Part shown: one piece after another, positions 43,998-53,585 of the stretch
How positions within the stretch are numbered: the stretch's first letter is position 1
How the letters are laid out: each line of letters starts with the position of its first letter
Assembly (NCBI GenBank): GCA_965248155.1
Contig: CBDFIO010000001.1
Location: 310,001 to 374,000 of the forward strand
Origin: RFSX01 sp965248155
GTDB taxonomy: Bacteria; Bacteroidota; Bacteroidia; Chitinophagales; Saprospiraceae
Reading direction: 5' to 3'
DNA length: 64,000 nucleotides
Program-made: the position numbers and the translations under genes
Notes under the pieces: generated by a model
Databases searched by the model: none
The model's input: only the letters and a program-made list of their open reading frames with translations
What the model was told of the DNA's origin: nothing

Positions 43998-45254
43998 TTA
44001 ATTACAATTTGGTGCTGGTTTAGGAATAAAGTTTGATTGAATTTCATTCAATTTAACATCAATGAATGTGACGCCAGGAATTTGGTCATCAACCTCATCA
44101 AAACTGCAATTTGGAGAAGTATTATTATAAGAAATGAAAGTTGCTCTAGGAGCACCAAAGTGTACGGTAGTAGAGGCCTCGCCACAAGTATTGTTGTTAT
44201 AAATAGGACAAAGTGCTGAGCCGTCCTCTTTTTCTTCAACTAGCAATAGCGATATACAATCTTCAATTGTCAAATTCCAAAAAGAATTGTTATAGGGAGA
44301 TACTAAATAACAAGAAGTATTGTTTTCTAAATCATCAGGACAAGGAGGAGCATTTGGAGCGTAGTATGTGTCAAGTCTTATTGCATATTTGCTTTCTGAA
44401 GTTAGAGTATTAAGATGAATATCCTTGAATACATTATCTGCACAACCTGTTAACCAAATTCCATATTGTCCAAAATCTTTGATTTCGATTGAAGAAATGA
44501 AATTGGCATTAGCATGACCTTTCAGTTTTATCCCAACATTAAAATTGGTAATAGTTAAGTCTGATAAATTATTAAAATAACTTACTTGAAGAAGGTCATC
44601 TTTTGCTCCAGCTTTACAATCACCACTGCCTCCACAAATAAAGTTTTGGTCTATTTCATTAAATATTACAATTGCTTGACCATTAGGAGTGGAGTTATAA
44701 CCATTGGTTATTTCTATCCCCTCAATCGAATTGAAGCTGGTAGTATTAGTTGTACTTTCAATTAATATTGTTTCATCAAGTGCAATTGATGATATTTTAC
44801 CTTTGTCCTCTCCACCAGATCCTCTTATTGAAGTTCCGTTATCCAAAACTTTAATTGCAGGGCCCTGGGTATTAACGTACCTAATTTCTGTATCATCATA
44901 TAAGACTAATTGATCAAGAAATGTTAACGTTATCGTGTTGGAAAAATAGAATCCACCATCTATACAAATTTTTCTTACAGGGGATAATAATCCATTACAG
45001 TTGTTTGATTGATCTAGCAAGTCATGAATACTACTTACACAAGTTTCTACTTGACCATTTATCTTTAAAGAAAAGAAAGGTGACTCATGTGGGAAGTTCT
45101 CTAAATCAACGAGAATAGTTGGGTCGCTTATTAATTCAATATAGCAACATGTAGACAGGCCTCCTTGAGAACCTCCACCTTTTTGAGTATAGACATTTGA
45201 AATAGAAAAGAAAAAACTGATGGCAAATAAATAAGGAATTACTTTGTTGTTCAT
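43998..45254 (-). CDS. Secreted parallel beta-helix-type protein, copy B
   Basis: A 418-residue exported protein with a signal peptide (MNNKVIPYLFAISFFFSISN, cleavage near TQ). After a Cys-rich start it shows beta-helix-like rungs (SFNSIEGIEITNGYNSTPNG, YFNNLSDLTITNFNVGIKLK, HANANFISSIEIKDFGQYGI). Composition and rung pattern are close to the next gene, suggesting an old duplication. It ends one base before that gene. No T9SS sorting domain is visible. Binding or cleaving a polysaccharide is plausible by fold only. Confidence 0.7.
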   Translation of the reverse strand: MNNKVIPYLFAISFFFSISNVYTQKGGGSQGGLSTCCYIELISDPTILVDLENFPHESPFFSLKINGQVETCVSSIHDLLDQSNNCNGLLSPVRKICIDGGFYFSNTITLTFLDQLVLYDDTEIRYVNTQGPAIKVLDNGTSIRGSGGEDKGKISSIALDETILIESTTNTTSFNSIEGIEITNGYNSTPNGQAIVIFNEIDQNFICGGSGDCKAGAKDDLLQVSYFNNLSDLTITNFNVGIKLKGHANANFISSIEIKDFGQYGIWLTGCADNVFKDIHLNTLTSESKYAIRLDTYYAPNAPPCPDDLENNTSCYLVSPYNNSFWNLTIEDCISLLLVEEKEDGSALCPIYNNNTCGEASTTVHFGAPRATFISYNNTSPNCSFDEVDDQIPGVTFIDVKLNEIQSNFIPKPAPNCN

Positions 45255-45574
45255 TTCAATGATTTTAAGGCTTAAAAAGTAATAATCATTTAATGAAATC
45301 TGAAGTACTATCAGAACTTTAACAATCTTGTATTAGGATTAAGTTACCAGTCTGTTCTTCTAAGACAATTAATTCACTATATCCTCTACCCTGTGAGGAT
45401 TTTACATCAGAGCATTGAGCAATATATCATCTAATTACTTTTAAAACGAATTGGTATTAACATGATGTATTAAAAATAAAGTGTATCAAAAAGTGTATCA
45501 AATCGATTTTTGAAGATAATCGAAAAGAGCGCAATATTAGCTTTAAATATTTGATAATCAATTAGATAGGAAAG
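45255..45574. other. Non-coding right end of the element
   Basis: No gene is seen. The region holds the promoter area of the beta-helix genes and, at 45481-45502, two GTGTATCAAA repeats with 12-base spacing that match those at the left end of the element. These are probable integrase arm sites, about 100 bases from the attR core. Confidence 0.55.
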
Positions 45575-45648
45575 TGACCCCGGCACGATTCGAACGTGCG
45601 ACCTACTGATTAGAAGTCAGTTGCTCTATCCAGCTGAGCTACGGGGCC
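45575..45648 (-). tRNA. tRNA-Arg (anticodon TCT), at attR
   Basis: A 74-nt tRNA. Acceptor stem GGCCCCG pairs with CGGGGTC (one G-T), the D arm is TAGCTCAGCTGGATAGAGCA, the anticodon stem is ACTGA/TCAGT with loop CTTCTAA (anticodon at 45612-45614), and the T arm is GCACG-TTCGAAT-CGTGC. No CCA is encoded. The 5' half is host sequence; the 3' half should have been supplied by the integrated element, because its T arm differs from the detached host half at 26351-26395, while the 20 bases around the anticodon are identical. Confidence 0.97.
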
Positions 45649-45823
45649 ATATTTACGATATAATCCTGATAATCTTTTTAACAGGGCTGCAAATATACGT
45701 TATTATATTTTTTCTTGTCAAAATTTATGAGCTTGAAAACGGAGAAAAATTACACGCCTCAATACGCTTTATTTTTTATGATATTGAGATATTATAGTGT
45801 TTATAGATGAAGGCTTGAAAATA

Positions 45824-48062
45824 TTATCTAGGTTCTGTCAAAGACATAAATTCTGGAATTTGACGAAATTCTTTAGTTAACATATCATCACGGTAGGTGA
45901 AATAAATATAAAGGAAGCCTTCCTTAGTGGCTTGCTTGAAATGATTTATAGCTTGATCAGAATTGCCAAGATGCCCTTCAATAATTCCAAGGGCATATTC
46001 TAACTGTCCGGGAAATACAGATTTATTTTCGATCAACTTGTTTTTCCAATCTTGTGCTTCATCAATTCTCCCCATTTTTATCAAACAAATAACTGCAGTC
46101 TCAGAAAAGAACCATTTTCCTAATGGTGGTTGATTATAAAAGTTCTTCGCTCTTGAATAAGCGTCTTCATAATCCTGTTTCAAATATGAAATCGTTGCCT
46201 TATAATATTGATACCATGTAGATTCTTTATGCAGTTCAACCCATGAATCAAATATGTTCAAGTATTTATTGAGATCCTCTGATCTATCCATATGATACAA
46301 ATCAATACAGATTGTCCAGGGTAACAGTAGGAGGAGTATAATATCCACCAGCCTGTAGATTCTTTTTTTCATACAAATTCAAAAGACTGTCCACTTTCTC
46401 CATTTGTCCTGATCTTGTATAAGCTCGAATATGATAAATTGCAAGAAATGCAGTAATTAATTCAGTTTCTAATTGCTCAATAAGAAGGATAGTAGAATCA
46501 TATTTTTCATTTTGTAAAAAGTAGTTTACATATGAAACAAGAATCATTTGTTGATCAATATTATCGAATGTTAAGGCTTCTTTTTCTTGAATTACTGGGA
46601 ACAATTCTTTACATTTTGAAAGGTAATTTGCATCCCTAAATTGGTTAATAGCTATTCTGGCATCTGAAATCTGATTAAACTTCATATATAACTCCCAAAA
46701 CAGTTCAGCATATAATGCATAATTACCTTCTGTAAATGAATTATAACTTTCATATCGAAGTCTTTCGTATTCAGTAAAATTCCCTTTAAGCTCCTCCAAT
46801 TTTTCAATTGCACTGATTGTGATTTCAGGAGAAGCATATTGCCTTCCAATAACCATCAACTCAAATAAGGGTTTAGTAAAGCTAGAATCTAGTTTGAAAG
46901 ATTTGTTGAAGTGCTTAATTCTTGAAGTCCAATCCCCGGGATGCAATTTTTTACCGATAACATATTCTTGATAAGCATCATATTTTGGAGGTCGTTTACC
47001 GACTATTTTATTTTTAGTAACCCAAAAACCTAATAGTTCCTGCTGGACAGATTCTAAAAGACCCATAAGATTGTCTTTTGATGCTGAACAGGGCTTTGTA
47101 GAAAATAAAACACTTTTTGTAGAGGCATCTACAAGTTCAGCCATCATTACGAGATTGTTTTCTCCCTCGTTATAAAATCTTCCTCTTATAATATTTGATG
47201 TTCGTTCTGGCACATAATTCGGATTTTCAGCTAAGCTTGATATTAGAACATTTGGATCTTCTTTAATTACACGAGCTTCACCTGTTTCCAAAAGTCCCTG
47301 GCTGATCCAATCCATTGACATCAATCCAAAGAATTCTAAGTTCTCATCTCCAGTTTGATTTTCGAAAGGAAGTACAGCTACTGTGCTATCATGAATTCCC
47401 TTTAAAGTATTTGATTCTTCGTGAAGCTTTGCATCATAAAACCAAAATATTACCGCGAAAATAACGGATATGACTATAAGAGCCGGTAATTGCCAAAATG
47501 GTCTCTTTTTTAGTTTTTTATCCTTTAGTTTACCTGTTATATTTTTCCTACTCGGAATATTAAGGTCTTTGTTCGCTAAAGCAAACACATCAACAGGATC
47601 CTCGATATTTTTAAATTCTAAACTGCCCAAAGATTTAAGACGAAATTCCGGTTTATTTTTAATTTGATCCCGTATTGCTCTACTTATAAGTAGAGATCCT
47701 TCTACTGCAATGGATTCAAGTCGGGAAGCAATATTAACTCCATCTCCAAAAGCATTATCATCTTTGAAGACAACTTCTCCGAGATGCATGCCTATAGTAA
47801 TTGGAATATCAATTTCTTTTAAAGCAATATTTTGTAAATCGTTTGCGCATTTGCCTCCATCTGTTGTGCTGTCAAATGACAATAATGCACTATCACCAAA
47901 ATTTTTGATTATTTGACCGGAATTGGCCCTACTTACTTTTTCAATTGCAGAATTGAAATGATTTAGCGCTACAAGTGCTTTCTCCTCATTACTTTGAATA
48001 AATGACTTATAGTTTGCAATGCTTGCAAAGAGGATCGTACTTAACTTACGAACTTGGTTCAT
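45824..48062 (-). pseudogene. Class III nucleotide cyclase-TPR protein, frameshifted, metal Asp lost
   Basis: Paralogue of the intact gene at 51005-53236, in two frames. The first (48062-46302) has a guanylate/adenylate cyclase domain (about 5-180), a transmembrane helix near 193-212, a TolB-like receiver region (TVAVLPFENQTGDENLEFFG) and TPR-like helices. The second frame continues at CIDLYHMDRSEDLNKYLNIF to the stop at 45824. One extra base near 46305-46325 separates them. Position 14 in ILFASIANY is Ser where the metal-binding Asp of the cyclase (FADIAGY in the paralogue) is required, although Asp57 is kept. Even without the frameshift it would probably be catalytically dead. Confidence 0.82.
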
Positions 48063-48171
48063 TTTAACAAAATAATTAATTTCTCTACTGATTGATCATT
48101 TTAATCCAAGCGAGACTTTTGGGAATTATCGAGCAGTTAATTATTTTCTAAGCCATCTTAGTTCTGATAAT

Positions 48172-50864
48172 TTACGGCCGAAAATCCAGGTGACTTATAA
48201 ATCTACCCTTACACTTGCAAGAAATAAAGAACCCATTTTCGGCATCCTTGGCCATATCCGGTATTCGGTATTCGGTATTGAATATATTTTGGCCCGTAAG
48301 ATTAACATGGACTCCATTTCCAAAGTTGTAGCCTACACCTGCATCTACAACAGTGAATGCTTCAACCAAACCAACATATATTGTACCTTCTTCAACTTCT
48401 ACATCGCTTTGATATCTTAGTGCAGCATTATAGTTAAAACCCTTTTTTTCCGGAATGTAATCAAATCCAAGTCTCAGCTTTTTGTCTGCAATATTCAAAT
48501 TATAAATTTGGCCGGTTCCTTGATTTCCTAACTCTTCATCATCCCAAACATTTTTACTTAACCATGAAAAATTTGAGAAAATCGAAAAATCGTCATTTAG
48601 ATAATAAGTCAATCCAAAATCAAATCCATAATAATCGATCTCCCCGGCATTGTATCTGGAGACCAAATAAACAGGTAGTGTAGAATCGGGTACAATATCA
48701 GATTCAACGAGACCCAAAGGATTTTCTGCCAATCCACTAGCAACTCCGGAAAGCATGGCTGCCAGTTCAGCTTGAGAACTACCCAATGTCATCAATACGG
48801 CTGGGTCACTTGCTGCTATAAATCCATCAGCCACGTCTGAACCAAGTGTTGGATAAAGAACCAAAGGACTGGCCTGGCCTGTAAATAATAAATCTATTCT
48901 CTTATTATAATATACATCTAGGTTGACAGAAAGATTAGATCCGAATACTCCTTTGTATCCTAATTCATAGCTAATCGATTTTGTTGATTTGAATTCGTTT
49001 CTAGTTGGTAAAGAAGATGCGATCTGTCCATTTACCAATAAGGCACCATTGGATTGCCCTGGAATACTTGGTATTAATGAAGAAAGATAAGCCGTTAAAT
49101 CCGGGCTAAGGCCTGGTCCAAGAATACTTAGGGCTACAGCATAAGGGGTACTTAAATTAAGATTTATTCCTTCATAGGAACCTCCAAGAAAACTCTGTGT
49201 GACAAGAGGGTCGCTAAATGTGATATCTTCAATTCACCCATGAAATGGACGTTGAAAGCGGGAGTTATTCCAAACGGGATATCTGCATAAATATCAAGTG
49301 AAATTGGAGAACTTACAGCCTTATTATAAGTTAATCGGACTGTTTGTGTTGGACTGGCATTATAGATTAGTCCAAATCTGGGCGATACTGTATTTTCATC
49401 TATAGCAGAAAACCTATCAAACCTGGCGGCTGCAACTACATCCAACTTATTAGTCAGATTATATTTGGCTTGAGCGAATCCTGAATAAATACCAAAATTA
49501 TCTTCATCTTCATATCTTCCATGAACAGTGCCATTAGTCCTGTTAATAGTTACTTGGGCTTCGACTCCAACAATCAAATCTAATTTATCCGGTAAATTAT
49601 CAAATTCATATTGAGTCAGAAATTGGTATTGGCTGTTTTTTGTTTTGGATGACAATCCCGTTCTGTATAAAAATCCTTTTTCATTGACATTATCCAGGAT
49701 ATTCAAAAATCCTTGCATGAACAAATTTTTAGAAGAAAAGCGGACTTGTCCGTAATAATTAGGGTGTTTACCTAGCGCCTCTCCTAATGAAGCTCTAACC
49801 AATCCTGCCCTATATGCCCATCCTGCTGTTGCCGTTAAACTAGTTTCTTCTCCTAACTTATATTCCAAAGTGCCGGTTATACCATAACTTTCAATTTGTT
49901 CTTCAAAACTTGTAATATTTTCAAATAATACTTCTCCTGTTTCAGCTGAAGTAACAGTAGGAATAATCTCTGCTATTGAAGCTGCATCATCAGGATCATT
50001 TGGATCTAAAGGAAAATCCTTAGCTCTATTATAATAGCTTAAAAATTTAAAAGCCATTTTGTCGTTTACTTTTTTTGCATGTCTACCAGCGATAGAAAAA
50101 CTGGACTGTGTGCCTCCTACAACTCTAACAGTTGTTCCTTCATCAAATGGGCTACGACTTATAAAATGAATTACACCAGTTTCAACACCAGGTCCATACA
50201 GAGCAGATCCTGGGCCTCTAACAATTTCTATTCTGTCTAAATCTATATCCTGTAAAGGAGTACGGGATAATGTTGCTACACCAGTTCCTGGTGCAGTTAA
50301 TGTTCTATAATCATGAAGAAAATAGGTGTCAGTTCCAAAAACCCTTTCTTTCCCCCTCAAAGAAATTTGGTAATGGTCAACTCCTTGCTGACTGACATGA
50401 ACGCCCATTACATTATGCAAATGTTGTGAAACATGGGATAGCGCTTTTGAATTTAACCTTCTGGCTTCAATTACAGAAATTGATGCCGGCGCTTCATTTA
50501 TTTTTTCACTCTTTCTTGATGCAGATACTATAATTGTTTCACCTAATAATGCTTGCGCTTTGAGGACTATATTTAGTTCCATATTTTCCGAAACCATTAT
50601 TTCATAATCCTGATATCCAACATACGAAACAACAACTTTGAAAGGTACAGCTTGATCTGTAGAAAGACTAAATGATCCATCCATATTTGAGGTTACACCT
50701 TCAGAACTTTCTATAATAAAAACAGAAGCTCCTCCAAGGGTATCACCTGATTTGTTGTCTGTAATGTTTCCTGAAATATTGGTTTGGGTGTTACCTGTGA
50801 GTGCTACAAGTGCACAGAATAATAATAGCAGTATTTTTTCATGGTTAGATGCTTTAACAACCAT
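48172..50864 (-). pseudogene. TonB-dependent outer-membrane receptor, two frameshifts
   Basis: Signal peptide, then a CarboxypepD_reg-like domain (GNITDNKSGDTLGGASVFII), a plug (ASISVIEARRLNSKALSHVS, DRIEIVRGPGSALYGPG) and most of a 22-strand barrel. Around 49230 one base is missing; restored, the frame reads through GELEDITFSDPLVTQSFLGG into the second part. At 48260-48280 a 7-base unit (GGTATTC/G) is present three times; with two copies the end would read EYRIWPRMPKMGSLFLASVR and stop at 48195, a proper receptor C terminus, whereas now it ends out of frame at 48172. Substrate unknown; a siderophore, vitamin or sugar. It lies between two cyclase-TPR genes. Confidence 0.85.
48260..48280 (-). 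repeat. Triple 7-base tandem repeat in the receptor gene
   Basis: GGTATTC, GGTATTC and GGTATTG follow each other directly. Because 7 is not a multiple of 3, each gain or loss shifts the reading frame. Two copies would give the normal receptor C terminus and three do not. Confidence 0.85.
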
Positions 50865-51004
50865 TGATAAATCATAAGCAGCAAAATTATTAATGGAGTT
50901 TTATGACTATCAAGGATAATTTCAACTGCAATAAATATAATATATTAAGAGCACATTTAAGTTTTTTAACTACTATATAATGCCATTAATCTACCAAGTC
51001 AGAA

Positions 51005-53236
51005 TCATCTGGCTTTAGTCAATTCCATGAATTCTTTTGTAGACTGTAATTCCTTACTAAGAAAATCATTGCGATAGGTAACCCAATAGTAATTGTACCC
51101 TTCGTTATTCGCCTTTTTAAAGTGATAAATAGCTTTATCAATTTTTCCAAGGTGGCCTTCTATTATACCAAGGGCATAATCTCTCTGTCCTGGAAATATC
51201 TCTCCTCCATTAGCAATCATCTCTTTCCATTCTTCGGCTTCTTTTAATTTTCCAAGCTTTATAAGACATACAGCAGCAGTCTCAGTATACAACCATTTCC
51301 CAAGGTCTGTATTGTAATGCTTTACAGCTTTCCGATAGGCTTCCTCATAATTTCCTCGCATATAATCAATGGTCATTTCACGCCAATCGCTCCAATTATC
51401 TAAGGAATAAAGTTCTATCCATTTTTCGTGAATAGATAGATATTTTTCAAGTTCCTTTAATTGATCATTTAGGAACAAATCCACACAAACAACTCGTATG
51501 AGTTGGGTGGTATTAAACTTTCCTTTGAAATAAAGATTTTTATTTTCATAAAACTCTAACAGCTGATCCACTTTATCATAATCCCCAAGTCTGGTATATG
51601 ATCTTAAATGGAATAAAGCAATCCTTAATAGTTGAACTTCTTGATCCATTTGTTCGATGAGTAATATGGTTGAATCGTATTGTTCGTTTTGAAAATAGGC
51701 GTTAATATAATTCACATATATTTGCTGTTCTTCGATATCTGAATAACTAAGATTTTCTCTTTCTTCAACTATTGGAAACAGCTCTTTACATTTTGAAACC
51801 ATATTTTCACTGGAATAATGATCCAGTGCTTTTCGTGAATCAGAAAGTTGATGATAGTCTTCATACAATTTCCACAGTAGATCAGCATTTTTTGCATAGC
51901 TTCCATGGATCAAAGCTTTTTGTCCAAGAAATGACAAGCGTTCGTAATCTGTAAATGATTGCTTTCGGGCTTCAAGGATGACAAGAGCTGTATCTGCAAG
52001 TTCAGGAGCTGCAAAATCTTTCCCAATCTCTAAAAGCTCGAATGCAGGTTGGTTGAATGTAGAATCAAGTTCAATCGCCTTTTTAAAATGACTAACTCTT
52101 TTTAACCATTCCTTAGGATGCAGTTTTTCCGCTTTCACAAATTCCATATAAGCATCATATTTCGGAGGCTTTTTGCTTAATAATTCACCTTTACTTACCC
52201 AATATCCTAATAAAGACTGTTTGACGGATTCAATGAGAGGCATTGGATCTGACCCTTGACCGGTGCATGGTTGGGGTGAATAGATTGCATTTTTGCTCTG
52301 TGCATCTACAATCTCTGCAATGACAGTAATGTTGTTGCCACCACTATTATAGTACCTTCCTTTGATTAGAATAGTAGCACGTCCAGGAACGTAAGCTGGA
52401 TTTTTTTCTATTCCGGCAAGAATTACATTTGCATCTTCCTTAATGACATTGGCCTCTCCGGTTTCAATTAATCCCTGACTTATCCAATCCATAATCATTA
52501 ATCCGAATGATTCTAGATTCGAATCTCCACTTTGATTTTCAAAGGGCAGGACAGCTACATTTTGTTCTGTTAAATCAAGAGTTTGAATATCCCTGGATTT
52601 TTTGTTTTGGAAATACCAAAAAACTACAAGCAAGATTAATAACAAAAGGATTGTCACAGGTGATAACCAATTGTTGGATTTTGTAAGTTTTTTTTCTTTT
52701 AGTTTACCTACAATCTCTTCTTTTTTTGGAATTTTAAATCCATCGTTTTTAAGGGCGAAGACTTCTATAGAATCATCAATATTTTTGAAATCTATTTTAC
52801 CTAATGAGTGAAGATCAAATTCCTGTTTGTTTTTAATCTGGTCCCTTATGGCTCGACTAATGAGTACAGATCCGGGAATACCTATAGTTTCTAATCTTGA
52901 AGCAATGTTTACACCATCTCCAAAAGCGTTGTCATTTTTAAAGACCACTTCACCTAAGTGCATCCCGATTCTAACGGGAATATTATGCTCGTATAAAAAT
53001 TGCTTTTGAATTTCTTTTGCCCCCATAACACCATCGGTAACACTCTCAAAAGCAAGCAAAGCCCCATCTCCATAATACTGAATAATACGACCTTGATATT
53101 GGGCAGCCTTTGACTCAAGGGTATCTTGAAACATACTTAAAGCATTAAGTGCCAATGCTTCATTTTTTTGCATCAAAGCTGTATAGCCTGCAATGTCCGC
53201 AAAGAGAATGGTACTTAATTTGCGCGTTTCAGTCAT
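51005..53236 (-). CDS. Class III nucleotide cyclase with TolB-like and TPR regions
   Basis: The intact member of a local family, 743 residues. Residues 5-180 are a class III adenylate/guanylate cyclase domain with both metal-binding Asp residues (Asp14 in LFADIAGY, Asp57 in YYGDGALLAF) and FGDGVNIASRLE. A transmembrane helix follows (about 196-213), then a TolB-like N-terminal-type domain (VAVLPFENQSGDSNLESFGL), then about 400 residues of TPR helices ending at EFMELTKAR. The cyclase would face the cytoplasm and the TPR part the periplasm. It probably makes cAMP or cGMP in response to an envelope signal. The TonB receptor gene follows 140 bases downstream on the same strand. Confidence 0.88.
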   Translation of the reverse strand: MTETRKLSTILFADIAGYTALMQKNEALALNALSMFQDTLESKAAQYQGRIIQYYGDGALLAFESVTDGVMGAKEIQKQFLYEHNIPVRIGMHLGEVVFKNDNAFGDGVNIASRLETIGIPGSVLISRAIRDQIKNKQEFDLHSLGKIDFKNIDDSIEVFALKNDGFKIPKKEEIVGKLKEKKLTKSNNWLSPVTILLLLILLVVFWYFQNKKSRDIQTLDLTEQNVAVLPFENQSGDSNLESFGLMIMDWISQGLIETGEANVIKEDANVILAGIEKNPAYVPGRATILIKGRYYNSGGNNITVIAEIVDAQSKNAIYSPQPCTGQGSDPMPLIESVKQSLLGYWVSKGELLSKKPPKYDAYMEFVKAEKLHPKEWLKRVSHFKKAIELDSTFNQPAFELLEIGKDFAAPELADTALVILEARKQSFTDYERLSFLGQKALIHGSYAKNADLLWKLYEDYHQLSDSRKALDHYSSENMVSKCKELFPIVEERENLSYSDIEEQQIYVNYINAYFQNEQYDSTILLIEQMDQEVQLLRIALFHLRSYTRLGDYDKVDQLLEFYENKNLYFKGKFNTTQLIRVVCVDLFLNDQLKELEKYLSIHEKWIELYSLDNWSDWREMTIDYMRGNYEEAYRKAVKHYNTDLGKWLYTETAAVCLIKLGKLKEAEEWKEMIANGGEIFPGQRDYALGIIEGHLGKIDKAIYHFKKANNEGYNYYWVTYRNDFLSKELQSTKEFMELTKAR

Positions 53237-53334
53237 TTCTTGAAATTAGAAAGAATTGTATATCCTGTTACCATTAATAGCATACTTAAATCATTATATA
53301 TGGACACACAAAACTGGAGACAAATATCGAAAAT

Positions 53335-53526
53335 TTAGGTGGGACTTGTTAATTCTATGAATTCTGGAATTTTGTGGAGATCTTTTGAAAGATAATCATG
53401 TCTATATGAAAAATATATATAAACAAATCCAGCTTGAATAGCTTGTTCTTCATTGGTTCGTAAAAGGCCTGAATATCCATCAAAATTAGCAAACAAGATT
53501 GTACTTAATTTGCGTTTTTCTATCAT
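53335..53526 (-). pseudogene. Collapsed third cyclase-TPR paralogue
   Basis: Only 63 codons. The first 31 (MIEKRKLSTILFANFDGYSG and on to NEEQAIQ) match the N terminus of the neighbouring cyclases. The last 32 (AGFVYIYFSYRHDYLSKDLH then KIPEFIELTSPT) match their C terminus. Roughly 690 residues in between are gone and the frame is kept. An in-frame internal deletion of a full paralogue is the simplest reading. The product has neither a cyclase nor a TPR domain and is unlikely to function. Confidence 0.8.
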
Positions 53527-53585
53527 TGCCTTAATTTAATGAAAAATGATAAATCTTCGGAGAATTCACACAAGTGTAGAAAACT

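Larger units (their letters stand above)
26396..45599. mobile_element. Integrated, degraded phage-like element in tRNA-Arg(TCT)
   Basis: About 19.2 kb bounded by the tRNA half at 26351-26395 and the intact tRNA-Arg at 45575-45648. Contents: integrase next to attL, excisionase-like protein, replication proteins with a DnaB helicase, two packaging-type proteins, a broken tape-measure gene, two IS3-family copies in inverted orientation, and cargo genes near both ends. No large terminase, portal, capsid, tail fibre or lysis gene is visible, so it cannot form virions by itself. It is best read as a deletion-decayed prophage; a phage satellite is the alternative, but the tape-measure gene speaks against that. 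Confidence 0.85.

Noticed and set aside
44704..44913. Plus-strand small frames inside the beta-helix genes
   Set aside because: They lie antisense to two coupled genes with signal peptides and have no start context or family resemblance.
26396..45599. Phage-inducible satellite rather than prophage
   Set aside because: TerS-like proteins and missing structural genes fit a satellite, but a truncated tape-measure gene and a truncated gene after the small terminase point to deletion from a full phage. Kept as an alternative only.
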